NCBI GenBank assembly: GCA_020846935.1
Contig: JADLCY010000001.1
Span: 682,001-746,000, forward strand
Source: Gemmatimonadaceae bacterium
GTDB lineage: Bacteria > Gemmatimonadota > Gemmatimonadetes > Gemmatimonadales > Gemmatimonadaceae
Reading direction: 5' to 3'
DNA: 64,000 nt
Shown: positions 36,654 through 45,298 of the stretch, in pieces
How positions within the stretch are numbered: the stretch's first letter is position 1
Layout: each line of letters starts with the position of its first letter
Made by a program: the position numbers and the translations under genes
Notes under the pieces: model-generated
Databases searched by the model: none
The model's input: the letters and a program-made list of their open reading frames with translations, nothing else
Told to the model about the DNA's origin: nothing

Positions 36654-37742
36654 ATGAACACGTCCCCAACGTCTCCCGTGGAGGGCACCGCGCTGACCCA
36701 CGCCGGTGTGACCAACGCCCTCAGGTCCGTCAGCTATCCCGGCCTCTCGCGGGATCTCGTTTCGTTCGGCATGGTGCAGCACGTGAGCGTCTGCGACGGC
36801 CGCGTGAAGGTCGTACTCGGCCTGCGCACCACCGATGCGTCGATCCCGGCGCGTATCGAGAAAGCGATGTGGGATGTGCTGGAACCTCTGGGCGCAGTGA
36901 GTCTCGCGATCGAGATTCGCGACCCGGCACCCGTGGCCGCCACCGCTCCCGGCGCCAGGGATCCCTGGGGTGATCAGGCTCGGCTGGCGACGGTGCAACA
37001 CGTGATTGCCGTCGGCGCCGGCAAGGGCGGTGTAGGCAAGAGCACGGTCGCCGTGAACCTCGCGCTCGCGCTCGCGAAGGAGGGATTGCGCACCGGCCTG
37101 CTCGACGCGGACATCTACGGCCCGAGCCTTCCGATCCTGCTCGGGATCGAGGACGGGGCACGTCAGGTTCGCATGTCGTCGGAGAAGCACATCATGCCGC
37201 TCGAAGCGCATGGGCTGCCGCTCGTGAGCTTCGGGTTCTTCCTTGGCGAGGGTTCACCGGCCATCTGGCGAGGCCCGATGGTGTCCAAGGCCGTGAAGCA
37301 GTTCGCGCGCGGCGTGGCGTGGCCGGAACTCGACATTCTGGTGGTCGACCTTCCGCCCGGCACCGGCGACGTGCCGCTCAGTCTCGCGCAATCGGTGGCG
37401 CTCTCGGGCGCCGTCGTGGTCACGCAGCCCGCACGCGTTGCGATCGCCGAGGCGCGCAAGGCCGCCGAGATGTTCCGGTCGCTGGAGGTACCGTTGCTTG
37501 GCATTGTCGAGAACATGAGCGGCCCGTTCGGACGCGGGGCGGGCCTGACGATCGCCGCCGAGCTGGAGACCGTGTTGCTGGGCGAGATTCCGTTCGACGA
37601 GAGCATCGTGGCCGAAGGTGACCGCGGCGTGCCGTCGATGGTCGGTCGCCCCGGGAGCGACACCGCGCTTGCGTTCGATCACGTCGCGACCGGTGTGGCG
37701 AGCGCCCTGGGCTGGCAACGCGTGCCGGCCGCGGTGCAATGA
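36654..37742 (+). CDS. Mrp/NBP35-family Fe-S carrier ATPase
   Basis: A 362-aa P-loop ATPase that binds and transfers Fe-S clusters. An N-terminal DUF59 domain (ALRSVSYPGLSRDLVSFGMV, residues 20-90) precedes the deviant Walker A GKGGVGKST near residue 122, followed by LLDADIYGPS and DLPPGTGD. The usual C-terminal CxxC is not evident; VENMSGP lacks it, as in some Mrp homologues. ATG 36654 has GGTGAG upstream; 36636 is an alternative. The stop overlaps the next ATG. Location next to DUF59, DUF542 and a Crp/Fnr regulator points to Fe-S repair under nitrogen-oxide stress. Confidence 0.88.
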   Translation: MNTSPTSPVEGTALTHAGVTNALRSVSYPGLSRDLVSFGMVQHVSVCDGRVKVVLGLRTTDASIPARIEKAMWDVLEPLGAVSLAIEIRDPAPVAATAPGARDPWGDQARLATVQHVIAVGAGKGGVGKSTVAVNLALALAKEGLRTGLLDADIYGPSLPILLGIEDGARQVRMSSEKHIMPLEAHGLPLVSFGFFLGEGSPAIWRGPMVSKAVKQFARGVAWPELDILVVDLPPGTGDVPLSLAQSVALSGAVVVTQPARVAIAEARKAAEMFRSLEVPLLGIVENMSGPFGRGAGLTIAAELETVLLGEIPFDESIVAEGDRGVPSMVGRPGSDTALAFDHVATGVASALGWQRVPAAVQ

Positions 37743-39067
37743 CGTCGAGCGCGCGTCCGATGGCGTCGCACGGGGCGGCGGCAGCGACCGTTCCCGGCGC
37801 CGCCGCTGCGTCGCCCACGACCGCCTCGGCAAAGCTGGCCGGCAAGCATTTCGCCGCGGCCATCGCGTACCTGGTCAGCGGCTCGGTCGGGCTGGTGTGG
37901 ATCGCTCCCGAACTGGCGGCCGGCAACTACCTCGCTCCGCACGTGACCGGCGTCGCGCACCTGTTCACGCTCGGTTGGCTCACGATGACGATCTTCGGGG
38001 CGTTGTATCAACTGGTGCCGGTGGCGCTGGGAGCACCGCTGCGCTGGCCGCGCATGGCCCACGTGAGCTTCGCCGCCCTGGCGCCCGGCGCGGGCGCGTT
38101 TGCATGTGGCGTGGCTGCGGGTTCGGTGTGGGCGACGCACGCGGGTATTGCGCTGCTGACGCTGGGCATCGTCCTGGCCGTGACCAATCTTGCGGCGACG
38201 CTGCCTCGCGCGCGTTCGCGCGACGAAACGTGGGTGGCGATCGCGCTCGCCATGGCGTTCCTCGTATCGACGCTCATCCTGGGCGTGGTGCTGCTGCATA
38301 ACGTGCATACCGGCTTCATCGCGGCCGCGCGCGTGCGTGTCCTCGCGACTCATCTGCACATGGCGATCGTGGGTTGGGCACTCATGATGATCGTCGGCGT
38401 GTCGCACCGGCTGCTGCCGATGTTCCTGCTCGCGCACGGCGCCGATACGCGCTGGACCCGGCGGGCGATCGTGCTGCTCGCCGCGGGAGTGACGGCGTTT
38501 GCCCTTGGCACTACACTGTCGCTGCCTGCGCTGGTCTGGGTGGCCGTCGTGTTGCTCGAAGCCGGCGTGGCCTGCTTCGTCAGGCAGGCGTGGGCCTTCT
38601 ACCGCGTCCGGGTGCGCAAGCAGATCGACGTCGGCATGCGCTTCGCGGCCACGGCGCTGGCGTTCCTCGCCGCCGCGGGTGTACTCGGCCCCATCCTGCT
38701 CGTGCGCGGCGCCTCGTCCACGCGGGTTGCCACGGCCTACGTGCTCGCCGGCCTGCTCGGTGGCGTCGTCACCTACGTGATCGGCTTTCTGTACAAGATC
38801 ATTCCCTTGCTCGCCTGGACCGTGCGCTATCAGGGAATGGTGGGCCAGGCCAGCGCGCCAACAGTTGCGCAGCTGTACTCGGCGCGCACCGCACAGGTGC
38901 AACTCGCCTTGATGGGCGCCGGCCTCGTGGCCCTCATCACGGCGACCTTGCTGGGCCTGGCGACCGTCGCCGTCAGCGGCGCGGCGCTCTACTTCACCGG
39001 CGCGCTGATCTTCGCCAGCCAGATGCTGCGTGTTGCCGTCGGCCGCCCCATCGGAGTCACCTCATGA
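37739..39067 (+). CDS. Polytopic membrane protein, oxidase subunit I/NnrS-like
   Basis: A 442-aa protein with about 12 TM helices. His-bearing helices APHVTGVAHLFTLGWLTMTIFGALYQL and ATHLHMAIVGWALMMIVGVSHRLLP resemble the heme-ligand helices of heme-copper oxidase/NO reductase subunit I and of NnrS-type proteins. I cannot confirm the full set of heme and metal ligands, and there is no subunit II gene nearby. The ATGA overlaps at both ends tie it to the Mrp and DUF2249 genes. A role in nitric oxide handling or heme-copper chemistry is inferred from context. Confidence 0.8.
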   Translation: MTSSARPMASHGAAAATVPGAAAASPTTASAKLAGKHFAAAIAYLVSGSVGLVWIAPELAAGNYLAPHVTGVAHLFTLGWLTMTIFGALYQLVPVALGAPLRWPRMAHVSFAALAPGAGAFACGVAAGSVWATHAGIALLTLGIVLAVTNLAATLPRARSRDETWVAIALAMAFLVSTLILGVVLLHNVHTGFIAAARVRVLATHLHMAIVGWALMMIVGVSHRLLPMFLLAHGADTRWTRRAIVLLAAGVTAFALGTTLSLPALVWVAVVLLEAGVACFVRQAWAFYRVRVRKQIDVGMRFAATALAFLAAAGVLGPILLVRGASSTRVATAYVLAGLLGGVVTYVIGFLYKIIPLLAWTVRYQGMVGQASAPTVAQLYSARTAQVQLALMGAGLVALITATLLGLATVAVSGAALYFTGALIFASQMLRVAVGRPIGVTS

Positions 39068-39321
39068 CCCACACCACTCCCGCTCCCCCGCCCTCGGCGC
39101 CCGTCGTCGAACTCGATGTTCGCGATGACCTGCGCTCCGGCCGCGAACCATTTTCGAAGATCATGGGAGCGGTCGCGAAGCTCGAACCCGGGGCGGTGCT
39201 CCACCTGCGCGCCATCTTCGAACCCGTCCCCCTGTTCGCCGTGCTCGGCGAACGTGGCTTCACGCACACCTCCCGCTCCCACGCACCGGACGACTGGTCC
39301 GTGTGGTTCTGGCGCGCCTGA
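39064..39321 (+). CDS. DUF2249 protein (first copy)
   Basis: An 85-aa protein with the DUF2249 pattern: VVELDVRDDLRSGREPFSKIM, then LEPGAVLHLRAIFEPVPLFAVLGERGF and a terminal WSVWFWR. The family is small, cytoplasmic, and often found with Fe-S repair, hemerythrin and denitrification genes; its biochemical role is unknown. It overlaps the upstream membrane protein by ATGA. A second, divergent copy follows after 30 bases. Confidence 0.88.
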   Translation: MTHTTPAPPPSAPVVELDVRDDLRSGREPFSKIMGAVAKLEPGAVLHLRAIFEPVPLFAVLGERGFTHTSRSHAPDDWSVWFWRA

Positions 39322-39351
39322 CGCGCAATTCACCTTTCGAAGGAGTTGACC

Positions 39352-39570
39352 ATGGAACTCGACGTCCGCCTCATCCCACCCCGCGACAAGCACCCCACGA
39401 TCTTCAGGACCTTCGACGCGCTCACCGCCGGGCAGGCGATGGTCATCATCAACGATCACGACCCTCGGCCCCTGCGCTACCAGTTTGCTGCCGAACGTCC
39501 CGAGCAGTTCGAGTGGACGTACGAAGCCGAAGGTCCCGAGGTCTGGCGCGTCCGCATCGGCCGTCGGTAG
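39352..39570 (+). CDS. DUF2249 protein (second copy)
   Basis: A 72-aa DUF2249 domain: LDVRLIPPRDKHPTIFRTFDAL, then AGQAMVIINDHDPRPLRYQF and FEWTYEAEGPEVWRVRIGR. The NDHDPxPL motif is typical of the family and better preserved than in the first copy. AGGAG six bases before the ATG fixes the start. It is the last gene of the operon; a GC hairpin follows its stop. Confidence 0.9.
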   Translation: MELDVRLIPPRDKHPTIFRTFDALTAGQAMVIINDHDPRPLRYQFAAERPEQFEWTYEAEGPEVWRVRIGRR

Positions 39571-39571
39571 G

Positions 39572-39615
39572 CCGGTCGGCGGTCGCCGTGCGGCGCGGCG
39601 GCCGTCGCCGACCGG
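39572..39615 (+). terminator. GC hairpin after the DUF2249 operon
   Basis: A perfect 10-bp inverted repeat (39572-39581 with 39606-39615) directly after the last stop, with a GC-rich 24-base loop that can itself fold. No T-run follows, so it is a terminator candidate or an mRNA-stabilising hairpin. Confidence 0.5.
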
Positions 39616-39708
39616 TTCGCGGGGGTCACGGTCGTTAGGCGCCGGGCCCTCGCCGGCCGTCCCGCCGCGCCTCGCCACCGTGTGCGCGAGGCAGCGACGG
39701 AGCGGGTG

Positions 39709-40338
39709 CTACTTCTTCAGCCAGCTCTCGCCAAAGGCCAGGGCCGATCCGCCGAACGACGTGCCGGGCGCGCGCGTGCCGTTGATGGTCACGTCGGCCG
39801 AGGTGCCGTTGATGCGGAGGAACGTCAGCCCAAACGGATTCGTGGGCCGCGAACCCGGCAGGATGTCGATCAGCTCCGCGGCCTGCAGATCGTGCCAGGC
39901 CAGCCGGATGTCGTAGCCGGGGCCGCGACACGACTCGGTGCGCTCGCGAATCCCATCGCCGCCAGGAACGAAGGTCGCCCCGCCAACCGCGGTGAACGGA
40001 CGCTCGGTGTAGGCCGGGCTCGTGTGCCTGAGGATGTCGTTCACCATGTACTGGTAGAGCCGCTCGTTGTCGTACAGGGCCACCCGTACCTGGCCGGCCT
40101 CGCCCGCCTCTCCAACGGTGACAAAACACACGTGGCCCGTACCGACCGGACTCCAGTGCACGCGCCAGAAGCTCACGGACGTGAGCGTCTTGCCGCCGGC
40201 TTTGTCGAGCAGCCGGATGTAGGGGTTCTCGCCCGACACCATGGCGGTCCCCGGGCGCGGGCCGGGCCCCTGCGCCGCCAGCGGCGCGGACAACACAACA
40301 GATGCTGCGACGGCAGCGGTGGTCAACAAGCGTCTCAC
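39709..40338 (-). CDS. Secreted protein of unknown function
   Basis: A 209-aa protein with a signal peptide (residues 1-22, cleavage near LAAQ). The mature part is beta-rich with YIRLLDKAGGKT, SFWRVHWSPVGTGHVCFVTVG and ESCRGPGYDIRLAWHDLQ; two cysteines might form a disulfide. I do not recognise a family. The GTG start at 40338 follows GAGGAGGG by a suitable spacing. No operon partner is evident on this strand. Confidence 0.7.
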   Translation of the reverse strand: MRRLLTTAAVAASVVLSAPLAAQGPGPRPGTAMVSGENPYIRLLDKAGGKTLTSVSFWRVHWSPVGTGHVCFVTVGEAGEAGQVRVALYDNERLYQYMVNDILRHTSPAYTERPFTAVGGATFVPGGDGIRERTESCRGPGYDIRLAWHDLQAAELIDILPGSRPTNPFGLTFLRINGTSADVTINGTRAPGTSFGGSALAFGESWLKK

Positions 40339-40489
40339 GGCACGCCCTCCTCGGGGTAGTTGGGTCGAACGGGGGCAACGCTAGCTGAAAACCGTGCCGC
40401 GCTCAAGGCAGCGTGCTCCCACTCCTGGTTGTCGCCATCATGCAGTGCCACAGTCGCCGCGCCCGCCATGGTGCACCAACGAGCGCGCG

Positions 40490-40669
40490 TCAGCCCAGGG
40501 CGACGGGAGACGCCTCCGCGGGGGTGATGCGGGTCTCGCGTTGGGCGCCTTCGATCACTCGCCACACGAAGAACGTGAGGCCGCCAAGGAAGAGAGCGAT
40601 GCCGACGGCCAGTGCAAGCACATCGGCGCGAGCCATCCTGGCGTGGCGAGGGAGCGTGGATCGAGTCAT
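40490..40669 (-). CDS. Small single-TM protein coupled to the PepSY gene
   Basis: A 59-aa protein with one TM helix (VLALAVGIALFLGGLTFFVW, residues 17-36), a basic N-terminus and a polar tail. Its ATG overlaps the stop of the PepSY membrane protein gene by ATGA, so it is translated with it. It may be a small subunit or stabiliser of that protein. No family is recognised. Confidence 0.65.
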   Translation of the reverse strand: MTRSTLPRHARMARADVLALAVGIALFLGGLTFFVWRVIEGAQRETRITPAEASPVALG

Positions 40670-42141
40670 GCTCGGTTCGGGTCGCGCTTGAGCGGAGCGA
40701 ACTGCAGGAACATGCCGGTGAGGACCGACACGATCACGCCGAGTTCGAAGAGTCCCAGCAGCACCATGTCGATGCCGCCACGACCGGTGATGGCGAACAT
40801 GTGCAGGTCGAGATACGGGCCAAACCGCCGCCAGAACGCCGACCGACGTTGCAGCACCTGGCCGTTGGCCATCGCCACGTACACGTCGCTGCGGTCGGGA
40901 TCCTCGAATCGAAAACGGTACGCACTCACCTGCGTGTTGAGATCCATCCACAGCTGCGAGGATTCGCCGACGTAGAAGTACACAGGCTCACCGACCGTCT
41001 CCTGCCGGGCGACGAGCCCAGCCAGCTCAACGGGTATCCGTTCCGTGCGCTCACCCGTTGCGGCGTCGTGGACGTCTCCGAGTTCGCTCAGGTTCCGCAC
41101 CACGATCCAGGTGTCACGATCGCCGAGCCTGCGCCACTCGATCGCTTGCACCGGGCGCGAGCCAGGGGCGTCCGACGCGCCCGTTGCCTGCAGCACGGTG
41201 CCCGGTTCCGCGAGCCCATGTGTGGTCGGTATGCCGGCCGCCCATGCGCGATTGATGCTGGCCTTGCCGCGGAATGGATCCTCCATGGGACCGAAGCAGA
41301 TCCACATGTAGATCCCCGCACCCATTTCCAGCGCGAGCAGACCACCCACCACGAGGCCGGCCCGACGGTGCAGCGTTCGCGCGCCCAGCCCGTCCGATCC
41401 ACCGGTCACGGTCGCCCGCGTGCGTCGCCACCAGAACAGTTGATATCCAAGGAACACCAGCACGATCACACCGGTCGCACACGTGAGCAGGATGGTCGTC
41501 CACACCATCAGATGATCGCTCAGCTGATTCACGTGCAGCGTACGGTACCACCACTCGAACCGGCCTGAACCCGCATTCATCCGCCTGAGCGTGCGCCCTT
41601 CGTCGCGCGAAAGCACCAGCGTCGCCGCCTGATCGCCGTCCACCGTGGCGCGGACGGCCGGCACACGGCTCACATCGTAGTAGCGGTTGTACTCGGGCGC
41701 CTCCTCCAACCGCACGAAGCGCGAGCCGGCGAGAGCCTCACCTGCCACGAGCGCCAATCGTTCATCCGACAACGGATCGAGCCGCGCGCCGGTCATCGCG
41801 TCGAAGGTCATGGCCAGCGCCGACGGAGTCGGCTTCACGGTGTACCACAGCTCGTTCCCGCGCGGCTGCAATCGCACAGAGTAGACGCGGCGGAGCCCGT
41901 GCTCACTCGCCAGGCGACGCAGGAGTTCGTTGGGCGTGATCCGCGCCGAGCCGAGCGGGACGTCCACCGAGTTGTGCGCGTTGATGGTGTAGTTCCCGGC
42001 CAGTCCGTTGGGGCCGGCGTTCATCGTGACGAGCATCATCGCCACCGACGACGCGATCCACGCCAGCAGCGGCAGACTCAGCACAATCCCCAACCAACGG
42101 TGTGCAGTCGCGGCTCGTGACCTGGCGCGCGCTCCCATCAT
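40666..42141 (-). CDS. PepSY-domain TM protein
   Basis: A 491-aa inner-membrane protein of the PepSY-associated TM type. TM helix 1 (AHRWLGIVLSLPLLAWIASSVAMML) is followed by a periplasmic PepSY-like region, the motif LHVNQLSDHLMVWTTILLTCATGVIVLVFLGYQLFWW, a TM near residue 285, a second PepSY region (VYFYVGESSQLWMDLNTQV) and a last TM. Related proteins act as ferric/flavin reductases in siderophore use or have unknown roles. The start at ATG 42141 has no strong ribosome site. It lies 85 bases after the kinase gene on the same strand. Confidence 0.8.
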   Translation of the reverse strand: MMGARARSRAATAHRWLGIVLSLPLLAWIASSVAMMLVTMNAGPNGLAGNYTINAHNSVDVPLGSARITPNELLRRLASEHGLRRVYSVRLQPRGNELWYTVKPTPSALAMTFDAMTGARLDPLSDERLALVAGEALAGSRFVRLEEAPEYNRYYDVSRVPAVRATVDGDQAATLVLSRDEGRTLRRMNAGSGRFEWWYRTLHVNQLSDHLMVWTTILLTCATGVIVLVFLGYQLFWWRRTRATVTGGSDGLGARTLHRRAGLVVGGLLALEMGAGIYMWICFGPMEDPFRGKASINRAWAAGIPTTHGLAEPGTVLQATGASDAPGSRPVQAIEWRRLGDRDTWIVVRNLSELGDVHDAATGERTERIPVELAGLVARQETVGEPVYFYVGESSQLWMDLNTQVSAYRFRFEDPDRSDVYVAMANGQVLQRRSAFWRRFGPYLDLHMFAITGRGGIDMVLLGLFELGVIVSVLTGMFLQFAPLKRDPNRA

Positions 42142-42226
42142 GAGTTGCTCCGATACCGGTACAGACCAGCACGGCCGTCGACGGCCTCATGGCCCTCGCT
42201 CGATCGACGGACATGCGACGTGCGCA

Positions 42227-45200
42227 CTATCTCCCCTGCGCGGCACGCGCTCGCCACACGCCTGCCTGCTCGGGCTTGCCCCACCGTTCATACAGATTGG
42301 CCAGCCACACCGCATTGATCTTCCACGCCGGTGCGGCTGGCGCACCGAGAGTGCGCAGTCCACTCTCCGTCGACAGGAGAATCGGCTCCGCTTCGCCGTA
42401 CTGCCCGGCCCTCGTCAGGCAGAACCCCAGCACGCCCCGCACGCGCAATGGCAGGGCCTGGGTCGAGTCGCGCGGCAGGTACGGCAGGCTCTCCCGGATC
42501 ATCGCGTTCCCGCGTTGCACGGCGCCGGTCGCACAGAGGTCGATCGCCATCGCGCGGCGCACCCCGATGATGATGGCGTCGGTCGGCGGACGATTCGACA
42601 GGATCGACATCGCTTCCTCCAGCTGCGGGATCGCGCGCGTGGTGTCGCCCGTCGCCTCGATCGCGGCCGCGAGGTTGGCCAACTGTATGCCCGCCTGTGC
42701 ACTCCGGGGTCCATACACCTTGCGGCGAATGTCGAGACCGAGGACCGAGAGCGATTCGGCGCGGGCAGGTCGCCCGCGTGCGACGGCGATCGCGGCCTGC
42801 TTTTCGTACGTGTCGCCGACCGACCAGTGTTCCGGCCCAAACGCCGCCCGCCGACCAGCCAGGGCCTCGTTGAGCATCGTCTCCGCCTCGTCGTACTTGC
42901 CCTGCTTCTGCAGCGCCCAGCCCAGTTCGGCCTGAGCGTACAGCGCCTGGTCCTGGATACCGGCAGCTTTCCAGAGTGGCATGGCCTCGCGCAATCTCAC
43001 TTCGGCCGCGGGCCAATCCTCGCGCCGACTGGCGAGGATCCCCAGGTCCATCAACGTGGCGGCAACGGCCGGACTGCTGTTGCCGAGCACCGATCGGCGC
43101 GACGCCAGCGCCTTCTGGAACAGCGTGTCGGCTTCGTCAAAGCGACCCTGGGCCTGAAACAGCCTGGCCAGCTCCGTACGCGAGAGCTGCACGTCCGGAT
43201 GGTCGCCGCCAAGCAGCTTCTCCCGCATATCGAGCGATGCGCGGATGGGTTCCTCTGCCTCCTCGAGTTTGCGCTGCGCCACCAGCGCCGTACCCAGACG
43301 CCCCTGGATGTTGGCGATCTGCGGATGTTCGGCACCGTAAAGCGTGCGGGCGATGGGGAGCGCCTCCCGGACGGTCTTCTCCGCGTTGGCGTTGTCCGGT
43401 TTGTAGAGATAGGCGTCGGCGAGGCTGATCATGCCCTCGACCACGGTCGGGTGGTTCGTGCCGTACACGCGGCGCACGATGGCCAGCGACTCCTCGAGCA
43501 ACGGCAGCGCTTCGGGTGAACGCGCGGTGTAGCTGAAGAACGTGCCTAACGCCTTGAGGCGCTGAGCGACTTCGAGGCCGGTGCCGCCGTGTCGCCGACG
43601 GGTGAGCTGCAGCGCCTCGCGATACCGCTTCTCGGCGCCCGGGAAGTCCCCCTGCATGTACCGGGCGTCACCAAGCGCCTGCAGCGAGCTGGTGATGCGA
43701 TCGTCGTCGGGCCGCATCGTCCCGCGCATGCGCGAGAGCGCCTCATTCAGTCGACGCTCGGCCAGGGGATAGTCACCGGTGGCCTGGGCCAGCTTCCCCA
43801 GTTCGTCGGCGCTCTCGGCGACCGAGGGATCGGTCGCGCCCAGCACGCGGCGACGAATGGTGTACGCGCTGTCGAGCTGCGGCCTTGCCTGATCGTAGAG
43901 CCCAAGGCTGAAATACGTGCGGCCGATGGTCGATGCAACGGCGGCGCGTACCTCGGGCTGTCCGGCGAGCGCCGTCGTGGACGTGTCGGCGGCCGCGCGG
44001 TCGAGCAGCTCGCGCACGCTCATTTCCTTCCCGCGCGCGTTCGCGGGGTCGGATGAGGCGAGCATGCGCTGCAAGAACGTGTTGATGGCCTGCGCCTTGG
44101 CCGCCTCTCCCGTCGCGCGCTCGGCGCTGGCCACGGCCGCGGCCTGTTCGCGCGTCGCTTCCGCGCGCGCCGAGTCGGCCACGCGAAGTGCTGAATCGGC
44201 CACGGCACGACGACGCTCGGCCAGGGTGCTCGCCGCCACCGCTTCAGCGCGTCGCACCTCGGCCGTGCGTTCGGCGGCCCGCGCGCGGATCGCCTGATAC
44301 GTGCTCACGATCGTACCGGCAACGAGCACCACTCCGGCGGCGCCGATCCCGGCAACGAGAGCGCGATTTCGGCGCGCGAACTTGCGCATCTGATACACCG
44401 CACTCGCGCGACGCGCCACGATCGGTTCGTCGCGCAGGAACCGTCTCACGTCGCCGGCCAGTTGATCCGCCGAGTCGTAGCGGCGTGCCTTCTCCTTGTC
44501 CAACGCCTTCGCCACGATGACTTCCACGTCACCCGACAGGCGCCGATCGATGGAACTCAGTGGGGCGGGCTCGTCCACCAGGATCACGCGGACCGCCTCG
44601 ATGATCATCTTCCGGCTCAGGTCGTACGGCAGCCGCCCCGACACCAACTCGTAGAGGATCACACCCAGCGAATACACGTCGCTCCGACCGTCGATGTCGG
44701 TCGGGTCTGCGTTCACCTGCTCGGGACTCATGTACTGCAGCGTTCCCACGACTTCGCCCACCGTGGTCGCGCGCGTCGCCTGCATGTCGGCGTCGGTGAG
44801 CCGAGCCACCCCGAAGTCGAGAATCTTCGGCTGCCCCGCGGCGTCGACGAGGATGTTGGCCGGCTTGAGATCGCGATGCACGACGCCCTGCTGGTGCGCG
44901 TAGTGCACCGCATCGCAGATGCGCGCGAACACCTCCAGCCGCTGAGCGAGCGTCAGCCCGTTGCGTTCGGCGTACGTGGTCAGCGGTTCGCCACGGACCA
45001 GCTCCATCGCAAAGTAGGACTGCGAGCCGTAGGGCCCTTCGTCCGTACCCGCCTCGTAGATCTGCGCGATGCCCTGGTGCTGCAGTCGGCCAAGCACCTC
45101 GGACTCGCGCGCGAAACGACGCACGAGCTGCGGCGACAGGAAGTCCTCACGAATGACCTTGAGCGCCACCCGGCGGTGCGGCTGGTCCTGCACCGCCTCG

Positions 45201-45271
45201 TAGACCGTGCCCATGCCGCCCTCTCCCAGCGTCCCGACGATCCGGTACTTCCCGATGTTCGTTGGATGCAT
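42227..45271 (-). CDS. TPR-tailed Ser/Thr protein kinase
   Basis: A 1014-aa bacterial Hanks-type kinase. The kinase domain (8-280) has the glycine loop GEGGMGTV, Lys38 in VALKVI, HRDLKPAN (132-139), DFG (152-154) and GTLQYMSPEQ. One TM helix follows (about 323-349), then a helical Ala/Arg/Glu-rich segment and a long array of TPR repeats (about 440-1000) such as ALGDARYMQGDFPGAEKRYREAL. This layout, with sensing or scaffold repeats after the TM, is common in Acidobacteriota and Gemmatimonadota. It starts 27 bases after a phosphotriesterase-like gene and is probably in the same operon. Confidence 0.92.
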   Translation of the reverse strand: MHPTNIGKYRIVGTLGEGGMGTVYEAVQDQPHRRVALKVIREDFLSPQLVRRFARESEVLGRLQHQGIAQIYEAGTDEGPYGSQSYFAMELVRGEPLTTYAERNGLTLAQRLEVFARICDAVHYAHQQGVVHRDLKPANILVDAAGQPKILDFGVARLTDADMQATRATTVGEVVGTLQYMSPEQVNADPTDIDGRSDVYSLGVILYELVSGRLPYDLSRKMIIEAVRVILVDEPAPLSSIDRRLSGDVEVIVAKALDKEKARRYDSADQLAGDVRRFLRDEPIVARRASAVYQMRKFARRNRALVAGIGAAGVVLVAGTIVSTYQAIRARAAERTAEVRRAEAVAASTLAERRRAVADSALRVADSARAEATREQAAAVASAERATGEAAKAQAINTFLQRMLASSDPANARGKEMSVRELLDRAAADTSTTALAGQPEVRAAVASTIGRTYFSLGLYDQARPQLDSAYTIRRRVLGATDPSVAESADELGKLAQATGDYPLAERRLNEALSRMRGTMRPDDDRITSSLQALGDARYMQGDFPGAEKRYREALQLTRRRHGGTGLEVAQRLKALGTFFSYTARSPEALPLLEESLAIVRRVYGTNHPTVVEGMISLADAYLYKPDNANAEKTVREALPIARTLYGAEHPQIANIQGRLGTALVAQRKLEEAEEPIRASLDMREKLLGGDHPDVQLSRTELARLFQAQGRFDEADTLFQKALASRRSVLGNSSPAVAATLMDLGILASRREDWPAAEVRLREAMPLWKAAGIQDQALYAQAELGWALQKQGKYDEAETMLNEALAGRRAAFGPEHWSVGDTYEKQAAIAVARGRPARAESLSVLGLDIRRKVYGPRSAQAGIQLANLAAAIEATGDTTRAIPQLEEAMSILSNRPPTDAIIIGVRRAMAIDLCATGAVQRGNAMIRESLPYLPRDSTQALPLRVRGVLGFCLTRAGQYGEAEPILLSTESGLRTLGAPAAPAWKINAVWLANLYERWGKPEQAGVWRARAAQGR

Positions 45272-45298
45272 GGTGTTCGTGGAGCGGGCGGAGGAGAC

